Below, piece by piece: positions 1-7,523 of a stretch of 64,000 nucleotides of DNA. Position 1 is the first letter of the stretch. Each line of letters starts with the position of its first letter. The notes under the pieces are model-generated. The model did no database searches. It had not been told where the DNA came from and saw only the letters and a program-made list of their open reading frames with translations. Source of the DNA: Velthaea sp965214335 (GTDB lineage: Bacteria > Vulcanimicrobiota > Vulcanimicrobiia > Vulcanimicrobiales > Vulcanimicrobiaceae); assembly GCA_965214335.1 (NCBI GenBank), contig CBDCBO010000014.1, forward strand, positions 496,001 to 560,000, read 5' to 3'. The position numbers and the translations under genes were made by a program.

Positions 1-242
1 CCATCGTTTTCGGCCGCTAAATTTAATCCGAGAACCGTCGCCAAGCCGCCGACGAGCGCGGCGGCTCCGGCAATGAGCGACGACAGGCTCACATCGGTCC
101 CCGCGGCGCGAACGTCATGCGCGTTGAGATGCAGCGCGCCGGGCCAATACCGCAACGCAATTGCGACGAGCGAAAATCCAACGACGATCGAAGCGTAAAT
201 TTGCACGGCGCGCCGGACGCGCAGATACGGCATGTACCACAT
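1..242 (-). CDS. ABC exporter permease, N-terminal fragment
   Basis: Partial gene running off the left window edge; about 80 N-terminal residues are visible, beginning MWYMPYLRVRR. Two hydrophobic stretches (near residues 14-28 and 54-75) flank a polar loop, as in an integral membrane protein. The ATG lies one base after the TAA of the ABC ATPase upstream, so the two are almost certainly co-translated. The pairing with a YtrA-type regulator and an ATPase suggests the membrane subunit of the same exporter. The rest of the protein and its family are not visible, so the assignment rests mainly on context. Confidence 0.6.
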   Translation of the reverse strand, partial: MWYMPYLRVRRAVQIYASIVVGFSLVAIALRYWPGALHLNAHDVRAAGTDVSLSSLIAGAAALVGGLATVLGLNLAAEND

Positions 243-243
243 G

Positions 244-1140
244 TTAGAGAACCTCCAGCGTTGCGGGACGCGGTTCCTCAACCGCGGAGAAAAATAGCTC
301 TTCGAGATTTTGATCGAGTAAGTGCAAACTAATGGGACCCAGTGCGCCGACGTCGCGCATCACGCCGGTCGGATCGGCGTGCACGTACAGCCGCAGCGTG
401 GTGCCGCGCTGCTCCACGCGCCGGACGCGCGGATCGGCGCTAAACCGGCCATCAGTAAACGGCACGGCGAATACCGCTTCAACGAGTTTTTCACGACCGC
501 GCAGGTCGTCGAGTTCACCGTCGAGCACGACGCGACCGCGCTTGAGCACGACAACCCGGTCGGCGGCGCGCTCGACTTGACCGATTTGATGCGAAGATAA
601 AACGATTGCGGTTCCGCCGGCCGCCGCTTCAATTAAAAGATCGAGCACGGCACGTTGATGAATCGGATCGAGCCCGCTGGCCGGTTCGTCGAGCACCATG
701 ATGCGTGGACGGATGGCCATGGCTAGAACGAGTCCCATCGCGGTGCGTTGGCCTTTGGAGAGGCGGCTAATTCGTTTTTTGGCGTCCAGCGAAAAGATAT
801 CGAGCATCGCTTTGGCGCGGGCCGGATCGTACGAACGATAGGCGCGGCGCGCCATCTCTAAATGATCGTTCCCGTTGAGGCGTTCGTAGAGCGCGCTGCG
901 TTCGGGCACGAAGGCGAGATGCTCGAACATCGCGGGCCGAGGCGTGCCGCTGTCGATGCTGATGCGACCGGAATCCGGGACGGCGAGTCCCATCATGCAC
1001 TTGAACGTCGTGGATTTGCCCGAACCGTTGGGACCCAGCAAACCGCAAATCGATCCGGCCGGCACCTCGAACGATACATCTCGTACAGCTTCGAACGAGC
1101 CGTAGCGTTTACTGAGCGATTCGACGATGATCGGATTCAC
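244..1140 (-). CDS. ABC transporter ATP-binding protein (exporter type)
   Basis: 298-residue ATPase that would energise export through the membrane subunit encoded next to it. Walker A GPNGSGKST lies at residues 36-44, the signature LSKGQR at 127-132, Walker B IMVLDEP at about 147-153, followed by SGLDP and the switch histidine in SSHQ. The C-terminal ~80 residues are the variable extension common in antibiotic or bacteriocin exporters of the CcmA/YtrB group. Its ATG overlaps the stop of the GntR-type regulator upstream (ATGA), and the permease follows one base downstream. The substrate cannot be deduced; YtrA-linked exporters in other bacteria often respond to cell-envelope antibiotics. Confidence 0.9.
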   Translation of the reverse strand: MNPIIVESLSKRYGSFEAVRDVSFEVPAGSICGLLGPNGSGKSTTFKCMMGLAVPDSGRISIDSGTPRPAMFEHLAFVPERSALYERLNGNDHLEMARRAYRSYDPARAKAMLDIFSLDAKKRISRLSKGQRTAMGLVLAMAIRPRIMVLDEPASGLDPIHQRAVLDLLIEAAAGGTAIVLSSHQIGQVERAADRVVVLKRGRVVLDGELDDLRGREKLVEAVFAVPFTDGRFSADPRVRRVEQRGTTLRLYVHADPTGVMRDVGALGPISLHLLDQNLEELFFSAVEEPRPATLEVL

Positions 1141-1538
1141 CGGGCTTCTCCTTGGGGGTACCAGCGCTCGACGAGGCGAGCCACGAGCGCTTCGAGTGCG
1201 GGACGTTCCACGCCGATCGAACGCGCGTCGCGGATCGCAGCTTCGAGGGCGACCGCCGCGACGTCGGCCACGGTTTTGCGGGTTTGCACGAGATCGCCGT
1301 CGCGGACAAAGGAGCCACGGCCCGGACTCGTTTCGATCAGCCCGTCACGTTCGAGGTCGCGGTACGCCCGCGCGACGGTATTCGGGTTGATGGTCAAATC
1401 GACGGCGAGTTGCTTGACGGTGGGCAATCGCTCGCCCGGAGCCAACGCGCCGACGGCGATCGAGCGTTTTACTTGATCGATCAACTGCGCGTACATCGGG
1501 ACGCCGCTGCGCGGATCGATGTTGAAGTTGCCGGGCAC
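1137..1538 (-). CDS. GntR family transcriptional regulator, YtrA subfamily
   Basis: About 133 residues: an N-terminal winged helix-turn-helix containing IDPRSGVPMYAQ, then LPTVKQLAVDLTINPNTVARAY, followed by a short helical C-terminus with no large effector domain. That compact form is typical of YtrA regulators, which sit beside ABC exporters. The start chosen is GTG at 1538, five bases after the stop of the 43-residue peptide gene upstream. A TTG at 1568 is also in frame but would overlap that gene. It probably represses its own operon through the inverted repeat at 1901-1922. The family and neighbourhood are clear; the ligand is unknown. Confidence 0.88.
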   Translation of the reverse strand: MPGNFNIDPRSGVPMYAQLIDQVKRSIAVGALAPGERLPTVKQLAVDLTINPNTVARAYRDLERDGLIETSPGRGSFVRDGDLVQTRKTVADVAAVALEAAIRDARSIGVERPALEALVARLVERWYPQGEAR

Positions 1539-1542
1539 GCCT

Positions 1543-1674
1543 TCAGAACCGAACACCCCAGCCACCAAAAAGTTGACTGTCGGCTCCTTGCGGGAGGCGA
1601 ACGCCGCGGCGGTCGTCCGCAGTGGGCGAAGCGGCAGGGCGGGCGGGACGAGTGGCGGCGGTCTGGGTGGTCAT
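1543..1674 (-). CDS. 43-residue peptide, second of a tandem pair
   Basis: Small gene with ATG at 1674 and a good ribosome binding site (AGGAG at 1682-1686, 7 nt spacer). It begins MTTQTAATRPARP and ends in RRGVRLPQGAD followed by two variable residues and LFGGWGVRF. The last 23 residues match the C-terminus of the neighbouring 43-residue peptide at all but two positions. Ten of the 23 codons differ only synonymously, so the peptide sequence itself is conserved by selection. The N-terminal half is Ala/Pro/Arg-rich and not conserved. No signal peptide or modifying enzyme is visible. Function unknown; it could be a cargo or signal for the ABC exporter downstream, or a regulatory leader. Confidence 0.8.
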   Translation of the reverse strand: MTTQTAATRPARPAASPTADDRRGVRLPQGADSQLFGGWGVRF

Positions 1675-1745
1675 GGAAGTTCTCCTGAGACTGTAGCGGG
1701 TCGGAAGAAGCAGTGCGGCCTAGCGGGGTGGAGCGGGCGGGTCGG

Positions 1746-1877
1746 TTAGAAGCGGACGCCCCAACCGCCGAAGAGTTTCGTGTCGGCGCCTTGCGGGAGG
1801 CGCACGCCGCGGCGATCGGTTTCGAGGGCGGCCGGGGCGGGGCGGCGGATCGGACGGGCGGTGGTCTGAAAAAGCAT
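1746..1877 (-). CDS. 43-residue peptide, first of a tandem pair
   Basis: First gene of the predicted operon of peptide, peptide, GntR regulator, ATPase and permease. ATG at 1877 is preceded by AGGAC at 1887-1891 with a 9 nt spacer. It begins MLFQTTARPIRRP and shares the C-terminal blocks DRRGVRLPQGAD and LFGGWGVRF with the second peptide; the variable pair between the blocks is TK here and SQ there. Both proteins are exactly 43 residues although their N-termini differ. It is transcribed from the operator-overlapped promoter at 1919-1946. No characterised family was recognised. Confidence 0.8.
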   Translation of the reverse strand: MLFQTTARPIRRPAPAALETDRRGVRLPQGADTKLFGGWGVRF

Positions 1878-1900
1878 TGTATTAGTGTCCTGTCGTTCTG

Positions 1901-1922
1901 TTGTACTAGTGTATTAGTACAA
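1901..1922. promoter_or_regulatory. Inverted-repeat operator, probable site of the GntR/YtrA regulator
   Basis: Perfect 8-bp inverted repeat TTGTACTA, six bases, TAGTACAA. It overlaps the -10 region of the peptide-regulator-exporter operon, so binding would block RNA polymerase. A partial direct copy (TTGTATTAGTGT) lies at 1878-1889, just before the first peptide gene. That the GntR-type protein encoded in the operon binds here is inferred from position and symmetry. Confidence 0.7.
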
Positions 1923-1946
1923 TAACAGATTATTCAATGATGTCAA
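1919..1946 (-). promoter_or_regulatory. Sigma-70 type promoter of the peptide/GntR/ABC operon
   Basis: On the minus strand a consensus -35 TTGACA (1941-1946) is followed after 16 bases by TATTGT (1919-1924). Transcription would start near 1912 and leave a leader of about 35 bases before the first 43-residue peptide gene. The -10 lies inside the inverted repeat at 1901-1922, which indicates autorepression. Confidence 0.65.
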
Positions 1947-1977
1947 GGGGTTTTGGCAGCGCGTCGAATTCTAGCGC

Positions 1978-2478
1978 ATGCCAAGACTGTTGCGTGTCCG
2001 GCCCGGGCCGGGCCAAGAATCGGTTTGGGATTATCCACGCCCGCCGCGCATCGAAGCCGTGCACGTCCCATTACGAGTCGAACACGGTGGCCGGACGATC
2101 GCTGACGCCCCCGGCGGTTGGCGCATTCTGGAAACGAGCCACCCGCCGGTCTACTATCTCGCACCGGAGTCCGTGCCGGCCGGGCTGCTCCGGGCGAACG
2201 GCCGGACCTCATTCTGCGAGTTCAAGGGCACCGCGCGGTATTGGGATCTCGTGCTCGACGACGGTGCGATCGTCCGCGATATCGGCTGGTCGTATCCGCT
2301 ACCGGCACCGGCGTACAGCGCGCTGGCGAACCATCTGGCGTTTTACGCCAGTCGTGTCGACGCGTGTTTCGTGGGCAGCGAACAGGTCGTGCCCCAAGCT
2401 GGTGATTTTTACGGCGGCTGGATCACCGCCGCGATCGTCGGGCCGTTCAAGGGTGCGGCGGGGACGCGCGGATGGTAA
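1978..2478 (+). CDS. DUF427 domain protein
   Basis: 166-residue protein with hallmarks of the DUF427 (beta-tent) family: ESVWDYPRPPRIE near residue 14, TSHPPVYYLAPESV near 52, then TSFCEFKGTARYWDL and, towards the C-terminus, the YGGWI segment. The usual motif order is kept and the length suits a single domain. The biochemical role of the family is unknown, though members are often found near stress or redox genes. The following gene overlaps its last seven bases, so the two are probably co-transcribed. Confidence 0.85.
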   Translation: MPRLLRVRPGPGQESVWDYPRPPRIEAVHVPLRVEHGGRTIADAPGGWRILETSHPPVYYLAPESVPAGLLRANGRTSFCEFKGTARYWDLVLDDGAIVRDIGWSYPLPAPAYSALANHLAFYASRVDACFVGSEQVVPQAGDFYGGWITAAIVGPFKGAAGTRGW

Positions 2479-3875
2479 CGCGGCCGGCCGCCGCTCCGGC
2501 GGGTATCTTCGACGGACCCGACTCGTTGCGCATGACCAATGAGTGGCGCCTGTTGGGAGTAACGCTCGTCATCATCGTCGTTGCGACGCCGCTGCTGGCA
2601 CTCGTGCTGCCGAGCATCGCAACGTTCAAAGAGATCGCACTCCTGTTGATCGGCGCGATGATCTATGTGACATTCGCGCGTGGCCGCTTGATCGGCTCGA
2701 GCATTCGTGTGCACGCCGGCCAATTCGGACACGTTTACGACATCGCGCTCGAATGCGCGCGCGCGCTGCGCATGAACGTGCCGGCGATTTTCGTACGTGA
2801 CGACCCGTTCGTTCCAATCGTCGCCGTCGGAATCGGCGAACCGTATTCACTCATCATTTCGGCCCAGTGGGTCGATCATCTCACGCCCGGCGAACTTCGC
2901 TTTCTCATTGGCCGTGAACTTGCACATATCGAGGCCGGTCACACGCGGCTCACGTCGCTGCTCAGCGTCAACGGGCGCGAGAACGCATTCGTGAGCGTTC
3001 TGTTCGGGGCGTGGTTGCGGCGCATCGAATATACGGCCGACCGCGCGGGCCTGCTGTGCTGCGCGGCACTCGACGACGCGCTCAGCGCGATTTCCGTTTC
3101 AACCTTCCATCTCGTCGGCCGCAAGATCGACCTGGCGGTTTTTTCCGAGCAGCAACGTGAGATTGAAAGCGAACGCGCGCTGCGCATCGGCGAGTGGATC
3201 TCGGCAACGCCATACGCGACCAAACGCATTGCGGCTTTGCGCAACTTCTCGCGTGACGGATTATTCTTGAGCTGGGCCGTGCGCTTCGAGCAATGGCGTT
3301 CGCTGCCGTTCGTTCCGGCGCCGCTGCCGGCAGGAGCCGTTCCACGCCGAGCCTATGCGGGATTCGGCCGTCGCGTCAGCGCTTTCTTCATCGACGCCGT
3401 CGTGATTGGAGCGATCGTTCCTTCGGGTAGCGTCGCTGTAAACGTAGCTCCGGCTACGCCGGCCACGCCGGCGTTGAACGACCCCGAAGTACCGCACTGG
3501 GTGGTAAAGTTGATCGGATCGACGGCACACGTTCATGTCTCAGCGGTCAATATGGCGCATGCCGTCGACAGCGGCCTGGGTCCGATCGTACTGCTCCTCT
3601 ACATCATCCTGCTGGTCGGATTTGCGGGTCAAACGTTCGGTATGTTGATCATGGGCTTGCGCGTCGTGAGCGATCGGTTCGGACGGATCGGCCTATTACG
3701 GTCGATACTGCGGTATGCGTGCCTGTTCGGCTCGATTATCGCATTGATCGGCCTATGGAAGATGTTCAGCCGCGTGCAGCCCTTCGAGAAGTGGTCCGGC
3801 ACGCGACTCATCGAGGGCTCGGCCTACGCGCGCAATCGCGATCGGCTTACGGCGCAGCGCCTCGGGGCGGCGTGA
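2472..3875 (+). CDS. M48-like peptidase domain fused to an RDD membrane domain
   Basis: 467-residue membrane protein. After an N-terminal pair of hydrophobic segments (about 27-70) comes an M48-like domain with RELAHIEAGH near residue 156 and the downstream EYTAD element. The canonical HExxH therefore reads RELAH: the first zinc-binding histidine is arginine, so proteolytic activity is doubtful. From about residue 295 there is an RDD domain (GRRVSAFFIDAVV, later FAGQTFGMLIMGLRV) with three hydrophobic helices. The start at 2472 overlaps the preceding gene; ATG 2532 is an alternative. The tail overlaps the convergent BrkB-type gene by 29 bases. It may be a scaffold rather than an enzyme. Confidence 0.75.
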   Translation: MVTRPAAAPAGIFDGPDSLRMTNEWRLLGVTLVIIVVATPLLALVLPSIATFKEIALLLIGAMIYVTFARGRLIGSSIRVHAGQFGHVYDIALECARALRMNVPAIFVRDDPFVPIVAVGIGEPYSLIISAQWVDHLTPGELRFLIGRELAHIEAGHTRLTSLLSVNGRENAFVSVLFGAWLRRIEYTADRAGLLCCAALDDALSAISVSTFHLVGRKIDLAVFSEQQREIESERALRIGEWISATPYATKRIAALRNFSRDGLFLSWAVRFEQWRSLPFVPAPLPAGAVPRRAYAGFGRRVSAFFIDAVVIGAIVPSGSVAVNVAPATPATPALNDPEVPHWVVKLIGSTAHVHVSAVNMAHAVDSGLGPIVLLLYIILLVGFAGQTFGMLIMGLRVVSDRFGRIGLLRSILRYACLFGSIIALIGLWKMFSRVQPFEKWSGTRLIEGSAYARNRDRLTAQRLGAA

Positions 3876-4827
3876 GCGCCGGCGCGGGGTCGCCGGCCGC
3901 GGCGGCACCATGCGTTGCGACAATGGCCCGGCCCCGACGATGCGCATAGATTTTGGTCAGCTCGGCCCCGAACAATAAAATCAGCGACGAATAATAGATC
4001 CACAGCAGCAGCACCAACACCGAGCCGGCCGCGCCGTACGCCGACGCCACGCCGCTCTTAGCTAAGTAGACGCCGATAAGGGCTTGGCCGGTCACGAACA
4101 ACAGCGCCGTGATCGCGGCGCCCGTCCAAACGTCGGCCCATTCAATTTTCGCATCGGGTAAAATCTTAAAAATTAGCGCGAATAACAGCGTGATGACGAT
4201 GAGCGATACGGCGTAGTTGGCGAACGTGAAGAGCGTCGCGGCGCCGGCGGGCAGTTCGCTTGCGAAATGCGAGGAGATAAACGCAACGGCCGCATTCAAG
4301 ATAAACGTCACCAGAAACAGAAAGCCGATCACGAGCACCATCGCGAGCGCGGCAGCGCGTTGGCGAACCGTCAACCAAACGCTTTGCTTTGCCGGCTCAA
4401 CGTGCCACACCGTATTGAGCGCATCTTGCAGCGACGCAAACACGCCCGATGCGCCGATGATGAATGTCAGCCAGCCGACGATTTGGGCGATGATGCCCTG
4501 ATGCGGCTTGGAGAAGTTCGCGGCAACCAAATCGCGAACGGTGTCCGCGGTTTGCGTGCCCGCGCGCAAGCGAATTTGTTCGAGCAGCTGTGCCTCGATG
4601 TTGCCATGCGGATGCTGGAGACCACCGCGTAAACCCAAGATCGTTCCGGCCAGCGCGATGACGATGATGAGCAACGGAGCGATCGAGAATACGGTTGAAA
4701 ATGAAAGCGCTGCGGCAAGCCGCGGCGCTTTATCGTCGTTCCAAGCAGAAAAGGTATCACGCAGCAGCGCGATGTCGATACGCGCCGGCTCGGCGCTCGC
4801 GTTAGCGCGAAGTTCTCGCTGCTGCAA
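3847..4827 (-). CDS. YihY/BrkB family integral membrane protein
   Basis: 326-residue protein with the conserved YihY/BrkB start (RDTFSAWNDDKAPRLAAALS) followed by about six hydrophobic helices and the family segment GASGVFASLQDALNTVW. The C-terminus is polar and Ala/Pro-rich. Members have been described as RNase BN by historical error and as possible transporters or envelope factors; the real function is unsettled. The only usable start is TTG at 4827, eight bases after the stop of a tiny acidic gene, which suggests translational coupling to it. Confidence 0.85.
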   Translation of the reverse strand: MQQRELRANASAEPARIDIALLRDTFSAWNDDKAPRLAAALSFSTVFSIAPLLIIVIALAGTILGLRGGLQHPHGNIEAQLLEQIRLRAGTQTADTVRDLVAANFSKPHQGIIAQIVGWLTFIIGASGVFASLQDALNTVWHVEPAKQSVWLTVRQRAAALAMVLVIGFLFLVTFILNAAVAFISSHFASELPAGAATLFTFANYAVSLIVITLLFALIFKILPDAKIEWADVWTGAAITALLFVTGQALIGVYLAKSGVASAYGAAGSVLVLLLWIYYSSLILLFGAELTKIYAHRRGRAIVATHGAAAAGDPAPALTPPRGAAP

Positions 4828-4835
4828 GCCCGGAC

Positions 4836-5003
4836 CTAATCGTCGAGATCTTCGGCCTCATCATCATCTTCATCGTCGTCCTCATCCGCGTCGGCGTCGA
4901 CGTCCGGGTCGAGTGCAAGGGTGTGCTCGACATCGTCGCGCTGCGCGGGAGTCGGCAAGCGCTCTTCGGTGAGGTCGTTTTGATACAGCGATGTACGTTC
5001 CAT
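4836..5003 (-). CDS. Small acidic-tail protein, 55 residues
   Basis: ATG at 5003 starts a 55-residue reading frame beginning MERTSLYQNDLTEERL. Eighteen of its last 24 residues are Asp or Glu. It ends eight bases before the TTG start of the BrkB-type gene, in the same direction. No Shine-Dalgarno sequence stands out. The strongly acidic tail is unlikely to arise by chance from a shadow frame in GC-rich DNA, but GAC/GAT/GAG repeats can drift, so confidence is moderate. A soluble partner or a charge-balancing peptide for the membrane protein is conceivable; no family was recognised. Confidence 0.5.
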   Translation of the reverse strand: MERTSLYQNDLTEERLPTPAQRDDVEHTLALDPDVDADADEDDDEDDDEAEDLDD

Positions 5004-5068
5004 AGGCGTTCCGTACCCCGCGCCGTGCGTCGGGAAACCGGGCGCCGGCGTTCGGGGTTAGCAGCGGC

Positions 5069-6043
5069 GTGAAAGCGATCCGTATCGACCATCCGGGCGG
5101 TCCCGACAGCCTGCAGCTCGCCGACGTTCCGGTTCCGGAGCCTGGTCCCGGCGAGGTCCGCGTACGGCAAAGCGTTGCCGGCGTAAACTACATCGACGTA
5201 TATCTTCGCACCGGCCTGTATCCTCGTCCAACGCCCTTCGTGTTGGGGCGCGAAGGAGCCGGCGTCATCGACGCCGTGGGTTTGGGCGTTACGGAGTTCG
5301 CCGCCGGCGACCGCGTCGCGTATTTGGAAACAGCGAACCTGGGCGCGTACGCGCAATATGTCGTGGTGCCGGTAGCCGAGGCCGTTCCGATTCCGGCGGC
5401 TGTCGATGACCGCATCGCGTGCGCGGCGATGCTGCAAGGCGTTACCGCGCAGTACCTGTGCCGCAGCACGTATCCGATCGCGCCCGGCGACACGGTGCTC
5501 GTTCACGCGGCGGCCGGCGGCGTCGGTTTGCTCCTGACGCAACTCGCCAAGATCGCCGGCGCGACGGTGATCGCCACGGCCGGCGGCACGGCAAAAGTAG
5601 AACTCGCGGCGGCGGCCGGCGCCGACCACGTCATCGATTATCGAACCACCGATTTCGCGCCGGACGTGCTGCGATTGACCGGCGGCCGGGGCGTTGCCGC
5701 AGCGTATGATTCGATTGGGGTCGACACCTGGGAGCGCAGCTTGAGCGTGGTCGCCAAACGCGGCTACCTGGTGCTGTATGGTGCATCGAGTGGGCCGGTT
5801 CCGCCGATCGACCCGCAGCGGCTTTCCGCCGCGGGTTCGGTGTTCCTCACCCGTCCGACGTTGGGCGATTATAAACGGACGCGCGCCGAGCTGCTGAGCC
5901 GGACCGGCGAGCTTTTCGAGCTGATCGCGGCAGGCCGGCTCGACATACGCATTGGTGCCACGTATCCGCTGGCCGAAGCCGCCCAAGCGCATCGCGATTT
6001 GGAAGCTCGCCGGACGACCGGCAAAGTCTTGCTCGTTCCGTAG
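5069..6043 (+). CDS. Zinc-independent quinone oxidoreductase (MDR family)
   Basis: 324-residue medium-chain dehydrogenase/reductase that would reduce quinones or enones with NADPH. The GroES-like N-terminal domain carries GREGAGVIDAVG near residue 63; the Rossmann domain has the nucleotide-binding loop HAAAGGVGLLLTQLAK near 146. The structural and catalytic zinc-binding cysteines of alcohol dehydrogenases are absent, as in QorA enzymes. The length is normal (E. coli QorA has 327 residues). GTG at 5069 starts the protein directly at the conserved MKAIRI. It is divergent from the acidic-protein/BrkB unit and convergent with the M16 genes. Confidence 0.9.
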   Translation: MKAIRIDHPGGPDSLQLADVPVPEPGPGEVRVRQSVAGVNYIDVYLRTGLYPRPTPFVLGREGAGVIDAVGLGVTEFAAGDRVAYLETANLGAYAQYVVVPVAEAVPIPAAVDDRIACAAMLQGVTAQYLCRSTYPIAPGDTVLVHAAAGGVGLLLTQLAKIAGATVIATAGGTAKVELAAAAGADHVIDYRTTDFAPDVLRLTGGRGVAAAYDSIGVDTWERSLSVVAKRGYLVLYGASSGPVPPIDPQRLSAAGSVFLTRPTLGDYKRTRAELLSRTGELFELIAAGRLDIRIGATYPLAEAAQAHRDLEARRTTGKVLLVP

Positions 6044-6050
6044 GAAGTCG

Positions 6051-7523
6051 TTAGGAGACCGGCTCGTGCGACGGCGATGCGATGCGCGCTATCGCGTCGT
6101 CGCTCGTCAACCCCGGCAGGTTGAGATCGAGCCGGTCGGACGCAATGAACGTCGCGGCCGGATATGCGGCGCGCAACGAGTCGCTAAATTTATTCGCATC
6201 GCCGACGAGCACGATGAACGGCTCCGCGGCGATGTACTCTTGGGCGAAGCGCGCCACGTCCGATTCGCCGACCGCGGCGATTCGCGTAACGTATTGGGCT
6301 AGATTCGCCAGCGCCACATCGTAGAGCGCGAGTTCACCGAACGTGCCTGCAATGCCGTCGATCGTTTCGATGCTGCGGTAAAACGCACCGGTGACGGTTT
6401 CTTTACGCGGCGCCAGTTCCGCGCGGTCGAGTTGGCCGTGCGCTAAACCGTCGAGCGTCTCGCGAATAACATTCACCGCCTCAGCGGCTTTGGTATGGTC
6501 GACGAGTGTCGAGGCCAAGAACATGCCGGGCTCGCGCCGCGTGACGAGTTGTGCGCCGGCACCGTACGATAGCCCGCGCTTGACCCGAATCTCTTGATTG
6601 AGCCGGCCTGAATAGCCGGAGAGTACCGCAGTTGCGACCGTTCCCGCGTAATAGTCCGGCGAGCTACGCGCGATCGCGACGCGCCCGGCGACGATGGCCG
6701 TGCGCCCGGCATCCGGCTTGTCGATCGCGATGATCTTTGCCGACGCTGTCGGTGCCGGCTGCGGGTCGTGAATCGGCAGCGCGTGCGAAGGCGCGCGCCA
6801 GTCGCCGAACACGCTCTCGACGAACGCGAACGCGTCGGCGATGGTGACATCGCCGCCGATGACGAGCACCGCATTATCCGGCCGGTACCAGCGAGCGTGA
6901 AAGCCCACGATAGTTTCGCGCGTCAACGCGGCGAGCGTCTCGGCAGTGCCGGCCAGCGGGTGGCCGTAGGGCGACGCGCCGTAAGCGACACGGTTCGCGA
7001 CCAGCCGCGCAAGCGAACTCGGGTTGCTGTAGGTCAAGCCGAGATCGCCGATCGATTTTGCCCGGACGCGCTCGAACTCGGCGATCGCGAAGGCCGGTTG
7101 CCGGATCACATCGCGAAACAAGCGGAACGCATCGCGGAATACCGGCGTCGTGGCGCTCACGCCCACGACGGAGGCATCAAAGCCGGAACTCGCATCGAGC
7201 CGGGCGCCGAGTGCATCGACCTGTTGTGCGATTTCGAGTGCCGTTGCCGTCGCCGTACCGGTCGTGAGCAGCGACGCGGTCAGGGCGCTCGAACCGGCCT
7301 CCGCTTCGACCTCGCTTGAACCGCCGCCGCGCACGATCAACTGGGCCGCGATGAGCGGCACGGCGAGTGCCTTGGGTCGCGAGTGCTGTTCGAACGCGAT
7401 GACGCGTAAGCCGTTGGCCAGCACGCGTTCGTGCGGCGTCGGCAAGGTTGCGGTGCGTGGCGCCCCCGGTACCGGCGGCAAAGCGTTTGCCATATGGGCG
7501 ACGGTCAGATTATCTCGCATCAC
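6051..7523 (-). CDS. M16 family peptidase homologue lacking the catalytic motif
   Basis: 490-residue protein with two M16 repeats, but the zinc motif HxxEH is missing: the corresponding stretch near residue 80 reads AGSSALTASLLTTGT. The second half keeps the Arg/Tyr element (RVKRGLSYGAG near 316) used by the non-catalytic half of M16 enzymes. It overlaps the active M16 gene upstream by four bases (ATGA). The pair therefore resembles two-subunit M16 peptidases in which one chain supplies zinc and the other shapes the substrate chamber, as in mitochondrial processing peptidase. No signal peptide is evident; export is unclear. Confidence 0.88.
   Translation of the reverse strand: MMRDNLTVAHMANALPPVPGAPRTATLPTPHERVLANGLRVIAFEQHSRPKALAVPLIAAQLIVRGGGSSEVEAEAGSSALTASLLTTGTATATALEIAQQVDALGARLDASSGFDASVVGVSATTPVFRDAFRLFRDVIRQPAFAIAEFERVRAKSIGDLGLTYSNPSSLARLVANRVAYGASPYGHPLAGTAETLAALTRETIVGFHARWYRPDNAVLVIGGDVTIADAFAFVESVFGDWRAPSHALPIHDPQPAPTASAKIIAIDKPDAGRTAIVAGRVAIARSSPDYYAGTVATAVLSGYSGRLNQEIRVKRGLSYGAGAQLVTRREPGMFLASTLVDHTKAAEAVNVIRETLDGLAHGQLDRAELAPRKETVTGAFYRSIETIDGIAGTFGELALYDVALANLAQYVTRIAAVGESDVARFAQEYIAAEPFIVLVGDANKFSDSLRAAYPAATFIASDRLDLNLPGLTSDDAIARIASPSHEPVS

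Noticed and set aside
4802..5992. 396-residue open frame on the minus strand opposite the quinone oxidoreductase gene
   Set aside because: It is a mirror frame of a well-supported gene with Arg/Gly/Ala-rich composition and no domain; long antisense frames are expected at this GC content.
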